IMG/VR virus record: IMGVR_UViG_3300047998_000075
Coordinates: 1-45,841 of that record
Source: a virus
Reading direction: 5' to 3' (one strand)
Length of the DNA: 45,841 nucleotides
Positions 24,487 through 32,894 of this stretch are shown piece by piece. The first letter of the stretch is position 1; each line of letters opens with the position of its first letter. The position numbers were made by a program, and so were the translations under genes. Under the pieces are notes generated by a model. It made no database searches. It was not told the DNA's origin and worked only from the letters and a program-made list of their open reading frames with translations.

Positions 24487-25617
24487 ATGGCTAAGAAGAA
24501 GGCAAGTTCACGTGATGAACTATCTTCTATCCTCGCTACCAACCTAAACAAGAAGTTTAAGTCTGCCAATAAGGTGGCTTACTTCTTGGATGGGGAGGAG
24601 ACTACTCCTACCGACTTAGATGAGTGGGTATCGACTGGCTCCCCTATGTTGGATTTAGCAATCTCAAACCGACCAAATGGTGGATTACCAGTAGGTCGTA
24701 TCACTGAGATTACAGGATTAGAGGGTAGTGGTAAATCACTATTGGCAGCTCACTCAATCGCAGACACTCAGAAGAAGGGTGGTCTTGGAGTCTATATAGA
24801 CACTGAGAACGCAATGAATCAAGAGTTCTTAGAAGCAATTGGTGTTGATGTCAAAAAGATGTTATACGTTCCATTAGAAACTGTGGAAGACATCTTTGAA
24901 GCAATCGATTCAATCATTGAATCGGTACGTTCTTCTGACAAGAAGAAATTGGTTACAATCGTAGTTGACTCCGTAGCAGGTGCATCTACTAAAGTTGAGA
25001 TATCAGCTGATTATGACCAAGCCGGTTACGCAACTCAAAAAGCCATCATTATCTCGAAGGCAATGAGAAAGGTAACTAATCTTATTGGACGAGAACGAAT
25101 TTCACTAATCTTCACCAATCAATTGAGAACGCGTTTAGGTGTATCATTTGGTGACCCTTGGACAACGAGTGGTGGTAAGGCAATTGCATTCCACTCATCG
25201 TGTAGATTGAGACTGAAACAAATGGGTCAGTTGAAATCCAAAGTAGGTGGTGTAGACCAAGTGGTTGGTATTAAGACTCGTGCTCAAGTAGTTAAGAATA
25301 GAATGGGGCCACCGCTCCGTTCGGTAGATTACGATATTTACTTTGATAGGGGTATCGATAATTATGGTTCTTGGTTACAAATGATGAAGAGTTATAAACT
25401 GATTGACCAAAGTGGTGCTTGGTATACTTATGTAGATAAAGAGACTGGCGAAGAGGTTAAATTCCAAGCTAAGAACTTCGAAGACCTCTTACAAGAGAGA
25501 CCTGAAATGAAGGAATCGATTTATCAACAAATTTGTGATGCATACATTATGTCTTACAAAAAATCAAGTGAAGAAGCAAATATAGATAACGTAGAAGTAG
25601 CAGATTTCGATGCATAG
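24487..25617 (+). CDS. uvsX: UvsX RecA-like recombinase
   Basis: Strand-exchange recombinase for recombination-dependent replication and repair. 376 residues against 391 in T4. The Walker A motif is GLEGSGKS with K83; GVYIDTENAMNQEFLEAIGV carries the catalytic glutamate; Walker B is VTIVVDSVAGAS. A RecA-type SKAMRKVTNLIGRERISLIFTNQLRTR segment includes the NQ sensor, and SFGDPWTTSGGKAIAFHSS follows. It begins five bases after the gp32 stop and overlaps rnh by eight bases, so the gp32-uvsX-rnh genes are probably translated together. Confidence 0.95.
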   Translation: MAKKKASSRDELSSILATNLNKKFKSANKVAYFLDGEETTPTDLDEWVSTGSPMLDLAISNRPNGGLPVGRITEITGLEGSGKSLLAAHSIADTQKKGGLGVYIDTENAMNQEFLEAIGVDVKKMLYVPLETVEDIFEAIDSIIESVRSSDKKKLVTIVVDSVAGASTKVEISADYDQAGYATQKAIIISKAMRKVTNLIGRERISLIFTNQLRTRLGVSFGDPWTTSGGKAIAFHSSCRLRLKQMGQLKSKVGGVDQVVGIKTRAQVVKNRMGPPLRSVDYDIYFDRGIDNYGSWLQMMKSYKLIDQSGAWYTYVDKETGEEVKFQAKNFEDLLQERPEMKESIYQQICDAYIMSYKKSSEEANIDNVEVADFDA

Positions 25618-26659
25618 TAGATACGCAGAACTCCTCAATGAAGTGAGTCAAGAACATAATGAAGTGAAGGACGAGAGTCTTAATGATAACGTTCTAATCA
25701 TAGATGGATTAAATCAATTTATCAGAGTATTTGGGGCAGTACCTGCGTTGAATGATGATGGAGAACATTGTGGTGGTGTGACAGGATTCCTCTTGTCCAC
25801 CGCTGCAACCATCCGAAGATTGAAACCTACACGTGTCGTTATCGTGTTTGATGGTAAGGGTGGGTCTAATCGTAGAAAGTCAATGTATAAGGGTTATAAG
25901 GAAGGTCGTACTGGTCTGACTAAAATCAATAGATTGGCTGGATACGAAGATTTGGAGGACCAACAAGTGTCAATGAGAAATCAATTCACACGATTGATTG
26001 AGTATCTCCAAATCTTACCTATCTCTCTTACCTATATTGATTATGTTGAGGCAGATGATATCATGGCATATCTCGCAAATCACTACTTTAAGAAAAACGT
26101 TACAATCATCTCATCAGACAAAGACTTTTTACAATTGGTAAACCACCGAATTAAGGTATGGGCCCCTACTAAGAAGAAAATGTATGATGAAGAGCTTGTA
26201 ATGAAAGATTATGGTGTTAAACCACAAAATCTTGTATTTTATCGTATGATTGAGGGTGATAAATCCGATAACATTGAGGGTGTCAGGGGTGTTGGTCCTA
26301 AAACCATTCTTAATAAGATGGCATTCCTAAATGATGAGGTTCTTGAAATGGACACATTCATATCTAAAATCAAAACTGAGTGTGATGATAAATTGTCACA
26401 AAAGTTGATTGAAAATGTGACAACTCTCGAAATGAATTACAATCTAATGCAACTTAAAGACCCTGAAATCTCATCTTCAATCAAATCGAAGGTTAGAGAG
26501 ATTATGGATGAACAAGAGGCTACATTGGATATTCCTGAATTTAAGAAAATGTTTATGTATGATAAGTTATATACTGCATTCTCAAACGTAGATTCTTGGT
26601 TACGTAACTCGTTTAGTCTTTTGGATGGATTCCTAAAGAATCATTCGAATGCATCCTGA
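25610..26659 (+). CDS. rnh: RNase H / 5'-3' exonuclease, T4 Rnh-like
   Basis: FEN/PIN-family 5' nuclease that removes RNA primers from Okazaki fragments; 349 residues against 305 in T4. Acidic site: LIIDGLNQFIR with D32, VVIVFDGKGGSNRRKSMYKG, YVEADDIMAYLA (ExDD cluster) and TIISSDKDFLQLV. The helix-hairpin-helix DNA-binding part follows as MIEGDKSDNIEGVRGVGPKT. The gene overlaps uvsX by 8 bases and the next gene by 11. All key residues are present, so it should be active. Location beside gp32 matches the functional partnership known in T4. Confidence 0.9.
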   Translation: MHSRYAELLNEVSQEHNEVKDESLNDNVLIIDGLNQFIRVFGAVPALNDDGEHCGGVTGFLLSTAATIRRLKPTRVVIVFDGKGGSNRRKSMYKGYKEGRTGLTKINRLAGYEDLEDQQVSMRNQFTRLIEYLQILPISLTYIDYVEADDIMAYLANHYFKKNVTIISSDKDFLQLVNHRIKVWAPTKKKMYDEELVMKDYGVKPQNLVFYRMIEGDKSDNIEGVRGVGPKTILNKMAFLNDEVLEMDTFISKIKTECDDKLSQKLIENVTTLEMNYNLMQLKDPEISSSIKSKVREIMDEQEATLDIPEFKKMFMYDKLYTAFSNVDSWLRNSFSLLDGFLKNHSNAS

Positions 26660-27191
26660 TTTAAGAACTGATTTTTGGGATGGTGATGTCGAATATCACA
26701 CGCGAAAACAAAGGGGTTGGTACGCGGTAGGTGGACCACAACACCCATTGTTTAGGACTCTTGTAAGTAGGGTATTATCTGAATCCAAGTATGTTTCAGA
26801 ATACAAGTTATATGTTATTGGTGGTGTTCTTGAAGAATGGATATCATGGGATATTGATTTTGCAATAGTAGGGGAATATAACCCATACAAACTTAAAGAA
26901 ATATTTGAAACACTAATAGACATTGGATATGACCTTAGATTATTTCCAGACGTACACTTCCAACAAAAGTTATGGAGAGTTGATTTATATTCAAAAAACC
27001 AACTTGGGCCTGAAAGTCATGAATGTTGGAGATTGAGTAATATATTTGCTAGAGATGGTGAATATCAGGACCTTAGTAGTTTTGTTTATCAAGATGGTCT
27101 ATATAAACAAATTATAGAGTATCCATTTCCAAAGCATATTAAACGTAAAAGTGAGGGTTATATCTATAAAGAACCACTTTTGTTAAATTAA
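26649..27191 (+). CDS. Nucleotidyltransferase-like protein
   Basis: 180 residues. LYVIGGVLEEWISWDIDFAIVG near residues 56-77 has the arrangement of a polymerase-beta-type nucleotidyltransferase: GG followed by a WDIDFAIVG strand with a D-x-D pair. A third acidic residue may be in RVDLYS (near residue 115). FARDGEYQDLSSFVYQDGL and a basic C terminus follow. Such minimal nucleotidyltransferases can adenylylate proteins, antibiotics or RNA; the target here is unknown. The ATG overlaps rnh by 11 bases, so it is the last gene of the gp32 operon. The assignment rests on one motif and is moderate. Confidence 0.5.
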   Translation: MHPDLRTDFWDGDVEYHTRKQRGWYAVGGPQHPLFRTLVSRVLSESKYVSEYKLYVIGGVLEEWISWDIDFAIVGEYNPYKLKEIFETLIDIGYDLRLFPDVHFQQKLWRVDLYSKNQLGPESHECWRLSNIFARDGEYQDLSSFVYQDGLYKQIIEYPFPKHIKRKSEGYIYKEPLLLN

Positions 27192-27192
27192 G

Positions 27193-27224
27193 TTTGGATA
27201 GTTAAAAATAAAGTCGTATATTAG
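27193..27224 (+). promoter_or_regulatory. Bacteroidetes-type promoter for gp41-nrd operon, near-leaderless
   Basis: TTTG 27193-27196, 20 bases, TATATTAG 27217-27224. The ATG of the helicase gene is at 27232, seven bases after the -7 box, leaving little or no leader. Confidence 0.75.
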
Positions 27225-27231
27225 TAGGTAT

Positions 27232-28590
27232 ATGGAGAAGTTAGGAAGTAAGTTTAGTACATCATTTCAGAATAAAGTAATCTCTGCTATCATATCAGAT
27301 AGGGCATTCACTCGTCAAATCTATGATATATTAAAACCAGAGTACTTTGATTCGGAATCATCCGAGTGGTTAGTTAAGACCACTTTAAAGTATTTCGATG
27401 ACTATGGGACAATGCCAACGTTGGATGTCCTTAAAGTAAAGATAAACACGATTGAGAGAGATGTCCTAAAGACTTCAGTAGTTGATACACTAAAATTCGC
27501 TTGGAATCATTTACAAACCGATGACTTACCTTATGTAAAAGAGCAGGTACTTGACTTTTGTAAAAATCAATCTATTAAGAACGCAATCTTAGATTCAGTA
27601 ACCTTATTAGAAGATGGTAAGTATGACACTATAAAAAAGAACATTGATACTGCAATGAAAGCAGGTCAAGATTCGGATATAGGTCATGATTACAAAGTAA
27701 TGATAGCTGAACGATATGAAGATTCAGTTCGTAATGTTGTATCTACTGGGTGGGATGTTGTTGATGAGATTACTCAAGGTGGATTTGGTAAAGGTGAACT
27801 TATTCTATTTGCAGCACCTCCTGGAATTGGTAAGTCATGGGCATTGGTAAACATTGGTGTTAATGCTATGAAAGCAGGTAAAACAGTTGCTCACTACACC
27901 CTTGAATTGAATGAAGGTTATACTGGTCAGAGGTATGATGCTGTTTTAAGTGGTGTTGCAGTCGCTAATCTAAAGTATAATATGGAAGATGTCGAGAAAG
28001 CAATTAACAATGTGAAGGGTGACTTGGTAATCAAACATTATCCAACTAAAACTGCCGGTGTAACGTCAATTAAGGCACATATGGATAGAATGACTCTTCA
28101 AGGTAAAAAACCAGATGTGGTTATCGTTGATTATGCTGACTTGTTGAAAGGTCCTACGAAAGAGAAACGACACGAAGAGTTGGAAGAAATCATCGAAGAC
28201 CTTAGAGGTATGGCAGGTGAGTATGAAGTTCCAGTCTTTACGGCATCTCAGATTAATAGAAGTGGTGCAGAAGATGACATCATTACAGGTACTAAGATTG
28301 CTGGGTCATTCTCCAAGATGATGACTGCTGATTTTGTGGTATCATTATCTCGTAAGATTGAAGATAAACTCGCAGGAACTGGTAGATGGCACGTAATTAA
28401 GAATCGTTTTGGACCTGATGGTATGACGTTCCCATCTAAAGCAAACTTTTCAACTGGACAAATTCACATCTATAATGAAGATTCCATTAATGGTCAACAA
28501 ACCAAAAAGGACATGAAAGGTGGGGAGAGTTTAGTAAGAAAAGAATTGGCACAAAAATATAAAGAAATGAGTGGTGATATTGGTTTTTAG
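27232..28590 (+). CDS. 41: Replicative DNA helicase, T4 gp41-like (DnaB family)
   Basis: Hexameric 5'-3' helicase that unwinds ahead of gp43. 452 residues against 475 in T4. The N-terminal helical domain (residues 1-140) begins FQNKVISAIISDRAFTRQI. The RecA-like motor has Walker A APPGIGKSW with K201, VAHYTLELNEGYTGQRYDA (catalytic-Glu element H1a), Walker B VVIVDYADLL with D300, and VFTASQINRSG (H3 sensor). The DnaB family ending SRKIEDKLAGTGRWHVIKNRFGP is present. Its own promoter lies directly upstream. No primase (gp61) or helicase loader (gp59) is seen in this window. Confidence 0.92.
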   Translation: MEKLGSKFSTSFQNKVISAIISDRAFTRQIYDILKPEYFDSESSEWLVKTTLKYFDDYGTMPTLDVLKVKINTIERDVLKTSVVDTLKFAWNHLQTDDLPYVKEQVLDFCKNQSIKNAILDSVTLLEDGKYDTIKKNIDTAMKAGQDSDIGHDYKVMIAERYEDSVRNVVSTGWDVVDEITQGGFGKGELILFAAPPGIGKSWALVNIGVNAMKAGKTVAHYTLELNEGYTGQRYDAVLSGVAVANLKYNMEDVEKAINNVKGDLVIKHYPTKTAGVTSIKAHMDRMTLQGKKPDVVIVDYADLLKGPTKEKRHEELEEIIEDLRGMAGEYEVPVFTASQINRSGAEDDIITGTKIAGSFSKMMTADFVVSLSRKIEDKLAGTGRWHVIKNRFGPDGMTFPSKANFSTGQIHIYNEDSINGQQTKKDMKGGESLVRKELAQKYKEMSGDIGF

Positions 28591-28648
28591 AGACTATATA
28601 TTACCACCCCAATAAACATAATGTCTAACAATTTAACAAGGAATCCGT

Positions 28649-29641
28649 ATGGGTCTATTTGACAATCGTATACCATTCAAACCATTTGAATATCCAGAAT
28701 ATTACACCGAAGGTTGGTTGAAACAAGCACAAGCATTTTGGTTACATACCGAAATACCAATGCAAGGTGATATTAAGGATTGGAATGAAAATCTAACCGC
28801 CGAAGAAAAGAACTTAGTGGGTAATATCCTACTTGGATTTGCACAAACGGAATGTGCTGTATCTGATTATTGGACTACTATGGTCACTAATTGGTTTCCA
28901 AAGCACGAGATTAAGCAAATGGCTATGATGTTCGGTTCACAAGAGACCATTCATGCAACTGCATATTCATATTTGAATGAGTCACTTGGGTTGGAAGACT
29001 TTGAGGCATTCTTACACGAACCTGCTACTGCTGAACGTTTTGAGAACTTAGCTGAAGTTACAAACAATTACACTCACGAAGATTTGAAGAATAATTCAGA
29101 AGCTCGTAAGGAAGTTGCTCGTTCACTCGCTATATTCTCGGCATTTACTGAAGGAGTCGCACTTTACTCTTCATTCGCAGTACTTTACTCATTCCAAATG
29201 AGAAACAAGTTAAAGGGTATTGGTCAACAAATGAAGTGGTCTGTAAGAGATGAGTCATTACACTCAAGAATGGGGTGTCAGTTGTTCAAACATATGTGTA
29301 ACGAGTATCCTGAACTGATGGATGATTGTAAAGACTCTATTAAAGAGGCTGCAGAATTAATTCAGTCATTAGAACACAAATACATTGATAAGATGTTTGA
29401 AATGGGTGATTTGGAGAATCTTAAAAAAGAGGACCTAAAAAACTTCATCAATCAACGACTAAATGAAAAATTAAATGAATTGGGTTACGAATCATCGTTT
29501 ACATATGATGAGGACTCAGCAGCACAATTGGAATGGTTCTACCACTTAACTGGTGGACATACACACACGGACTTCTTCGCATTGAGACCTACTGATTATA
29601 GTAAGGCAAATGAAGGTGAAGATTGGGACGATATATTTTAA
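28649..29641 (+). CDS. nrdB: Ribonucleotide reductase class I beta subunit
   Basis: Radical-generating small subunit, 330 residues. Iron ligands: E68 (AQTECAVS), E99 and H102 (SQETIHATAY), E168 (FTEGVALYSS), E202 and H205 (RDESLHSRMG). The radical tyrosine is Y106, four residues after H102, as in E. coli NrdB (H118/Y122). The first ligand is Glu rather than Asp. It ends in a short acidic tail (NEGEDWDDIF) suited to docking on the alpha subunit. A TATATTAC sequence at 28597 lacks a matching TTTG box, so transcription is probably from the upstream gp41 promoter. nrdA follows after 6 bases. Confidence 0.93.
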   Translation: MGLFDNRIPFKPFEYPEYYTEGWLKQAQAFWLHTEIPMQGDIKDWNENLTAEEKNLVGNILLGFAQTECAVSDYWTTMVTNWFPKHEIKQMAMMFGSQETIHATAYSYLNESLGLEDFEAFLHEPATAERFENLAEVTNNYTHEDLKNNSEARKEVARSLAIFSAFTEGVALYSSFAVLYSFQMRNKLKGIGQQMKWSVRDESLHSRMGCQLFKHMCNEYPELMDDCKDSIKEAAELIQSLEHKYIDKMFEMGDLENLKKEDLKNFINQRLNEKLNELGYESSFTYDEDSAAQLEWFYHLTGGHTHTDFFALRPTDYSKANEGEDWDDIF

Positions 29642-29647
29642 TAAGTT

Positions 29648-31432
29648 ATGAAGAATTACGGAGAAGAATTAGGTTGGGAGCTCGGAGTAGACTTCCCAAC
29701 ATGGGCAAATACTGAAATATATGTTAAGACTATATCCAAAGGGTATCTACTATCAGGTGAAAAACCAAAGGATGCTTATTGGAGAGTTGCTACGGCAGTA
29801 GCACGTAGACTTGACAAACCACAAATGGCGTCAAAGTTTTTTGATTACATATGGAAGGGTTGGTTAAATCTAGCATCACCTGTACTTTCAAATACTGGTA
29901 CTGATAGAGGACTACCAATCAGTTGTTTCGGTATTGATGTAGGTGACTCCATCCAAGAGATTGGGTCAAAGAATCTTGAATTGATGTTACTTGCTAAACA
30001 TGGTGGTGGAGTAGGTGTTGGTATCAATATGATTAGACCAGCCGGTACTAAAATCACTCAAAATGGAACATCCGATGGTGTAGTACCATTCGCTAAGATT
30101 TACGACTCTACAATCCTTGCAACAAACCAAGGAGCTGTACGTAGAGGTGCTGCATCGGTGAATCTAAACATTGAACACGATGACTTTGATGAGTGGATTG
30201 AAATCCGTGAACCAAAAGGTGATGTAAATCGTCAATGTTTGAACTTAAATCAATGTGTAATCGTTGGTGATAAGTTTATGAGAAAGTTGGAAGATGGTAA
30301 TCCCGAAGCACGTAGTAAATGGGGCAAGGTACTTCAGAAACGTAAAGCAACTGGTCAACCATATGTAATGTATAAGGGTAATGTAAACAAACAAAACCCA
30401 GAGATGTACAAGAACAACGGATTGAAGGTTCATATGACTAACATATGTTCTGAAATCACCCTACATACTGATGAGTCACACTCCTTTGTATGTTGTTTAT
30501 CATCACTAAACTTATCTAAGTATGATGAGTGGAAACATACTGATTTAATCTATACTGCAACGTGGTTCTTGGATGGTGTACTCGAAGAGTTTATTCAGAG
30601 AGCAAAGAATATGAGAGGTTTCGAGAACTCAGTACGTTCTGCTGAAAAGGGCCGTGCTTTAGGACTTGGTGTTCTTGGATGGCACACATACTTACAACAA
30701 AAGGGTATGTCATTCGAAGGACTACCTGCTCAATTCGAAACTCGTAAGATATTCTCTCAAATCAAAATTGAGTCTGAGAGAGCATCGAGAGATTTGGCTA
30801 ATGAGTACGGAGAACCTTTATGGTGTGTTGGTAGTGGGTTGAGAAATACTCACTTGAGAGCTATCGCTCCAACGGTATCTAACTCTAAGTTAAGTGGTAA
30901 CGTTTCTGCCGGTATCGAACCATGGGCTGCAAACGTATTTACTGAACAAACCGCAAAGGGTACATTTATTCGTAAGAATCAAGAGTTGGAGAGAGCGCTA
31001 CGTAAAGTTGGTATCAACAACAAAGATACTTGGGGTAAAATACTTGAAGATGGTGGTTCAGTCCAAGACTTGAATGAGTTGGACAATTGGGGATACGTCA
31101 ATGGTAAACTTACATATAAAGAAAGTATCGACCAATCTGATATCGACAACAAGCAAGTTGATTGGATGAAGGATGTATTTAAAACATTCAAAGAAATCAA
31201 TCAGTTAGAATTAGTAAAACAAGCAGGTATCAGACAGCAATATGTCGACCAAGCAGTTTCCCTAAATCTTGCATTTCCATCTCAAGCAAGTCCTAAGTGG
31301 ATTAATCAAGTCCATATGGAAGCTTGGAAGGAAGGAATCAAAACCCTATATTATATGAGAACTGAATCAGTACTTCGTGGTGATATCGCTATGAGAGCTA
31401 CCGATCCAGATTGTGTCTCATGTGATGGGTAA
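29648..31432 (+). CDS. nrdA: Ribonucleotide reductase class I alpha subunit, no ATP cone
   Basis: Catalytic subunit, 594 residues against about 761 in E. coli. Active-site cysteine C93 (PISCFGI), partner C282 (FVCCLSSLNL), and the N265-x-C267-x-E269 set (TNICSEI) holding the thiyl-radical cysteine are all present; the C terminus has the redox pair C589-x-x-C592 (DCVSCDG). The first catalytic cysteine falls 130 residues earlier than in E. coli, so the N-terminal ATP-cone allosteric domain is missing and dATP inhibition at that site should be absent. Order nrdB-nrdA is the reverse of T4. A GC-rich structured stretch follows directly after the stop. Confidence 0.93.
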   Translation: MKNYGEELGWELGVDFPTWANTEIYVKTISKGYLLSGEKPKDAYWRVATAVARRLDKPQMASKFFDYIWKGWLNLASPVLSNTGTDRGLPISCFGIDVGDSIQEIGSKNLELMLLAKHGGGVGVGINMIRPAGTKITQNGTSDGVVPFAKIYDSTILATNQGAVRRGAASVNLNIEHDDFDEWIEIREPKGDVNRQCLNLNQCVIVGDKFMRKLEDGNPEARSKWGKVLQKRKATGQPYVMYKGNVNKQNPEMYKNNGLKVHMTNICSEITLHTDESHSFVCCLSSLNLSKYDEWKHTDLIYTATWFLDGVLEEFIQRAKNMRGFENSVRSAEKGRALGLGVLGWHTYLQQKGMSFEGLPAQFETRKIFSQIKIESERASRDLANEYGEPLWCVGSGLRNTHLRAIAPTVSNSKLSGNVSAGIEPWAANVFTEQTAKGTFIRKNQELERALRKVGINNKDTWGKILEDGGSVQDLNELDNWGYVNGKLTYKESIDQSDIDNKQVDWMKDVFKTFKEINQLELVKQAGIRQQYVDQAVSLNLAFPSQASPKWINQVHMEAWKEGIKTLYYMRTESVLRGDIAMRATDPDCVSCDG

Positions 31433-31435
31433 CCG

Positions 31436-31514
31436 AAGTGTGGTTTGAAGACCACATCTTAGGACCGAGATAGTTCTCGGAAACCGGTGGGGGGAGTTCG
31501 CTACCCCCCTCACC
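31436..31514 (+). ncRNA. Three-hairpin structured RNA between nrdA and thioredoxin
   Basis: Hairpin 1: TGTGGT (31439-31444) pairs with ACCACA (31451-31456), with AAG/CTT extending it past a bulged T. Hairpin 2: CCGAGA (31465-31470) pairs with TCTCGG (31475-31480), loop TAGT. Hairpin 3: GGTGGGGGG (31486-31494) pairs with CCCCCC-T-CACC (31504-31514), with AG/CT and a TTCG loop at the tip. The stretch is far more GC-rich than its surroundings, and no T run follows, so it is not a standard terminator. No known riboswitch or ribozyme core was recognised. It could be a small RNA, an RNA processing/stability element or a leader controlling thioredoxin. Confidence 0.6.
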
Positions 31515-31547
31515 ATCAAAAGTGAATGTAAATTAAAAAAAGTTAAT

Positions 31548-31784
31548 ATGAAACAATATCTTTATTTCTCAGCACCTTGGTGTGGTCCGTGTAGAATGCT
31601 AGGACCAATTATGTCAGAGGTTAGTAACACAATTCCAGTACAAAAAGTAAACATCGATGAAGACTCCGCTACTGCTCAACAATACAACGTTCGTAGTATC
31701 CCAACAGTCGTTCTATTAGAGAATGGTCAAGAGGTCAAACGAATGATTGGTGTAAAACAAAAAGCAGAATATTTAAGCGTATAG
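31548..31784 (+). CDS. Thioredoxin-like protein
   Basis: 78 residues: FSAPWCGPCRMLGPIMSEV with the C12-G-P-C15 redox site, KVNIDEDSATAQQYNVRSIPTVVLLENG containing the cis-proline, and a C-terminal helix. It lacks the first beta strand and helix of E. coli thioredoxin (108 residues), so it is a compact form similar to T4 NrdC in size. Position just after nrdA makes it the likely electron donor that reduces the NrdA C-terminal cysteines. The leader carries the structured RNA at 31436-31514 and no clear Shine-Dalgarno. It is followed by a glycosyltransferase gene after three bases. Confidence 0.9.
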   Translation: MKQYLYFSAPWCGPCRMLGPIMSEVSNTIPVQKVNIDEDSATAQQYNVRSIPTVVLLENGQEVKRMIGVKQKAEYLSV

Positions 31785-31787
31785 TTT

Positions 31788-32894
31788 ATGAAGACTACTA
31801 AAATATGTCTGAATGCTATGGTAGGTAGTGAAGAAGCTACAATCCAACGTATGTTAGATTCAGTTGTGAATCACATTGACTACTATGTAATTCAATGTAA
31901 TGGTAAGGACAATACAAGGGAAATCATTGACAACTTCTTTAAATCTAATAATATTCCTGGATTTACTTATTACGTAGAGTGGGATTATCCTGGTTGGAAT
32001 CGTAATCACACATTACAAGAGTGTTTAAAAGCAGACCATGGGTGTGATTGGATTTTACGTATGGATGCTGACGAACAATTACAAATCGATAACGACTTTG
32101 ATTGGGAGTTACTGAATGATACCTCAGTCCAATCTTGGAATATAGTAGCAGACCCCGGTAACTCACGTTACTTCCGTACTTGGATGTGGAACGCAAACTT
32201 ACCTTGGTTTTTTCAACACGATAAAAGACACGAAACTATTTGGTTACCCGAAGTCGGTGAGGAGTTTCAACGAATCAATTTACCACAATCATTCAGACAC
32301 ATCATTACTAATGATGGTGATACATGGTTAGCTCCTATGAAGTTTATTACCGATGGACTTACATTAGAATTAGACAAAGTACCTACTAATCTTGTTTTGG
32401 AAGATGAGTATCATTTATGGTATATTGGTAAGTCGTATAATGATGGTTTTCGTGATGTCAATAATTTACCATTTGGTAAAGACCACTCAGACGAATATGC
32501 TAGACGTTCTATATTCTACTTTAATGCATATCTTAATCAGAAACATAACTTTAAAAATACACATTACCCATTAATGACTGATGATATGGGGTATTACGCA
32601 TGTTTATTAATAGCATCCGCATATGATTGGATTGGTGATGATACCAATAAGTTATTCTATCTAAACGTTGCTGGTAAATTTAATGGAGTTAGAAATGAAC
32701 ATTATTTAGCATTAGCAAACCACTACCAAAAAGCAGAAAAGTGGAATTTAATGTATGAAGTAACTTCCATTCTAATGCATCCTGATAGAATCAATCCATT
32801 TCCCGACTATTCATTCTTTATTGAGAATATGGCTTATTATAATACTGGTACACTTTGTGAAGAATTACATAATATCGCATTAAGTAATGTCTAA
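31788..32894 (+). CDS. Glycosyltransferase family 2 (GT-A)
   Basis: 368 residues. The N terminus KICLNAMVGSEEATIQRMLDSV is the start of a GT2 fold; the YVIQCNGKDNTREIIDNFF loop binds the nucleotide and ILRMDADEQL near residues 86-95 carries the DxD metal site. The C-terminal half (FFQHDKRHETIWLPEVGE, LANHYQKAEKWNLMYEV) is helical with TPR-like character. It is the first of three genes (GT2, UDP-galactopyranose mutase, 2OG oxygenase) with 8- and 4-base overlaps, implying one pathway. It may transfer a galactofuranose or related sugar; the acceptor is unknown. Confidence 0.85.
   Translation: MKTTKICLNAMVGSEEATIQRMLDSVVNHIDYYVIQCNGKDNTREIIDNFFKSNNIPGFTYYVEWDYPGWNRNHTLQECLKADHGCDWILRMDADEQLQIDNDFDWELLNDTSVQSWNIVADPGNSRYFRTWMWNANLPWFFQHDKRHETIWLPEVGEEFQRINLPQSFRHIITNDGDTWLAPMKFITDGLTLELDKVPTNLVLEDEYHLWYIGKSYNDGFRDVNNLPFGKDHSDEYARRSIFYFNAYLNQKHNFKNTHYPLMTDDMGYYACLLIASAYDWIGDDTNKLFYLNVAGKFNGVRNEHYLALANHYQKAEKWNLMYEVTSILMHPDRINPFPDYSFFIENMAYYNTGTLCEELHNIALSNV

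Noticed and set aside
28597-28604. TATATTAC before nrdB as a further promoter
   Set aside because: No TTTG-like box occurs 20 bases upstream (the position reads GGTG), unlike all other promoters.
31486-31515. tRNA-like 3' end (TTCG loop and CACCA)
   Set aside because: The loop lacks the conserved T-loop pattern, no acceptor, D or anticodon arms can be formed upstream, and CACC is itself paired. Treated as part of a structured RNA instead.
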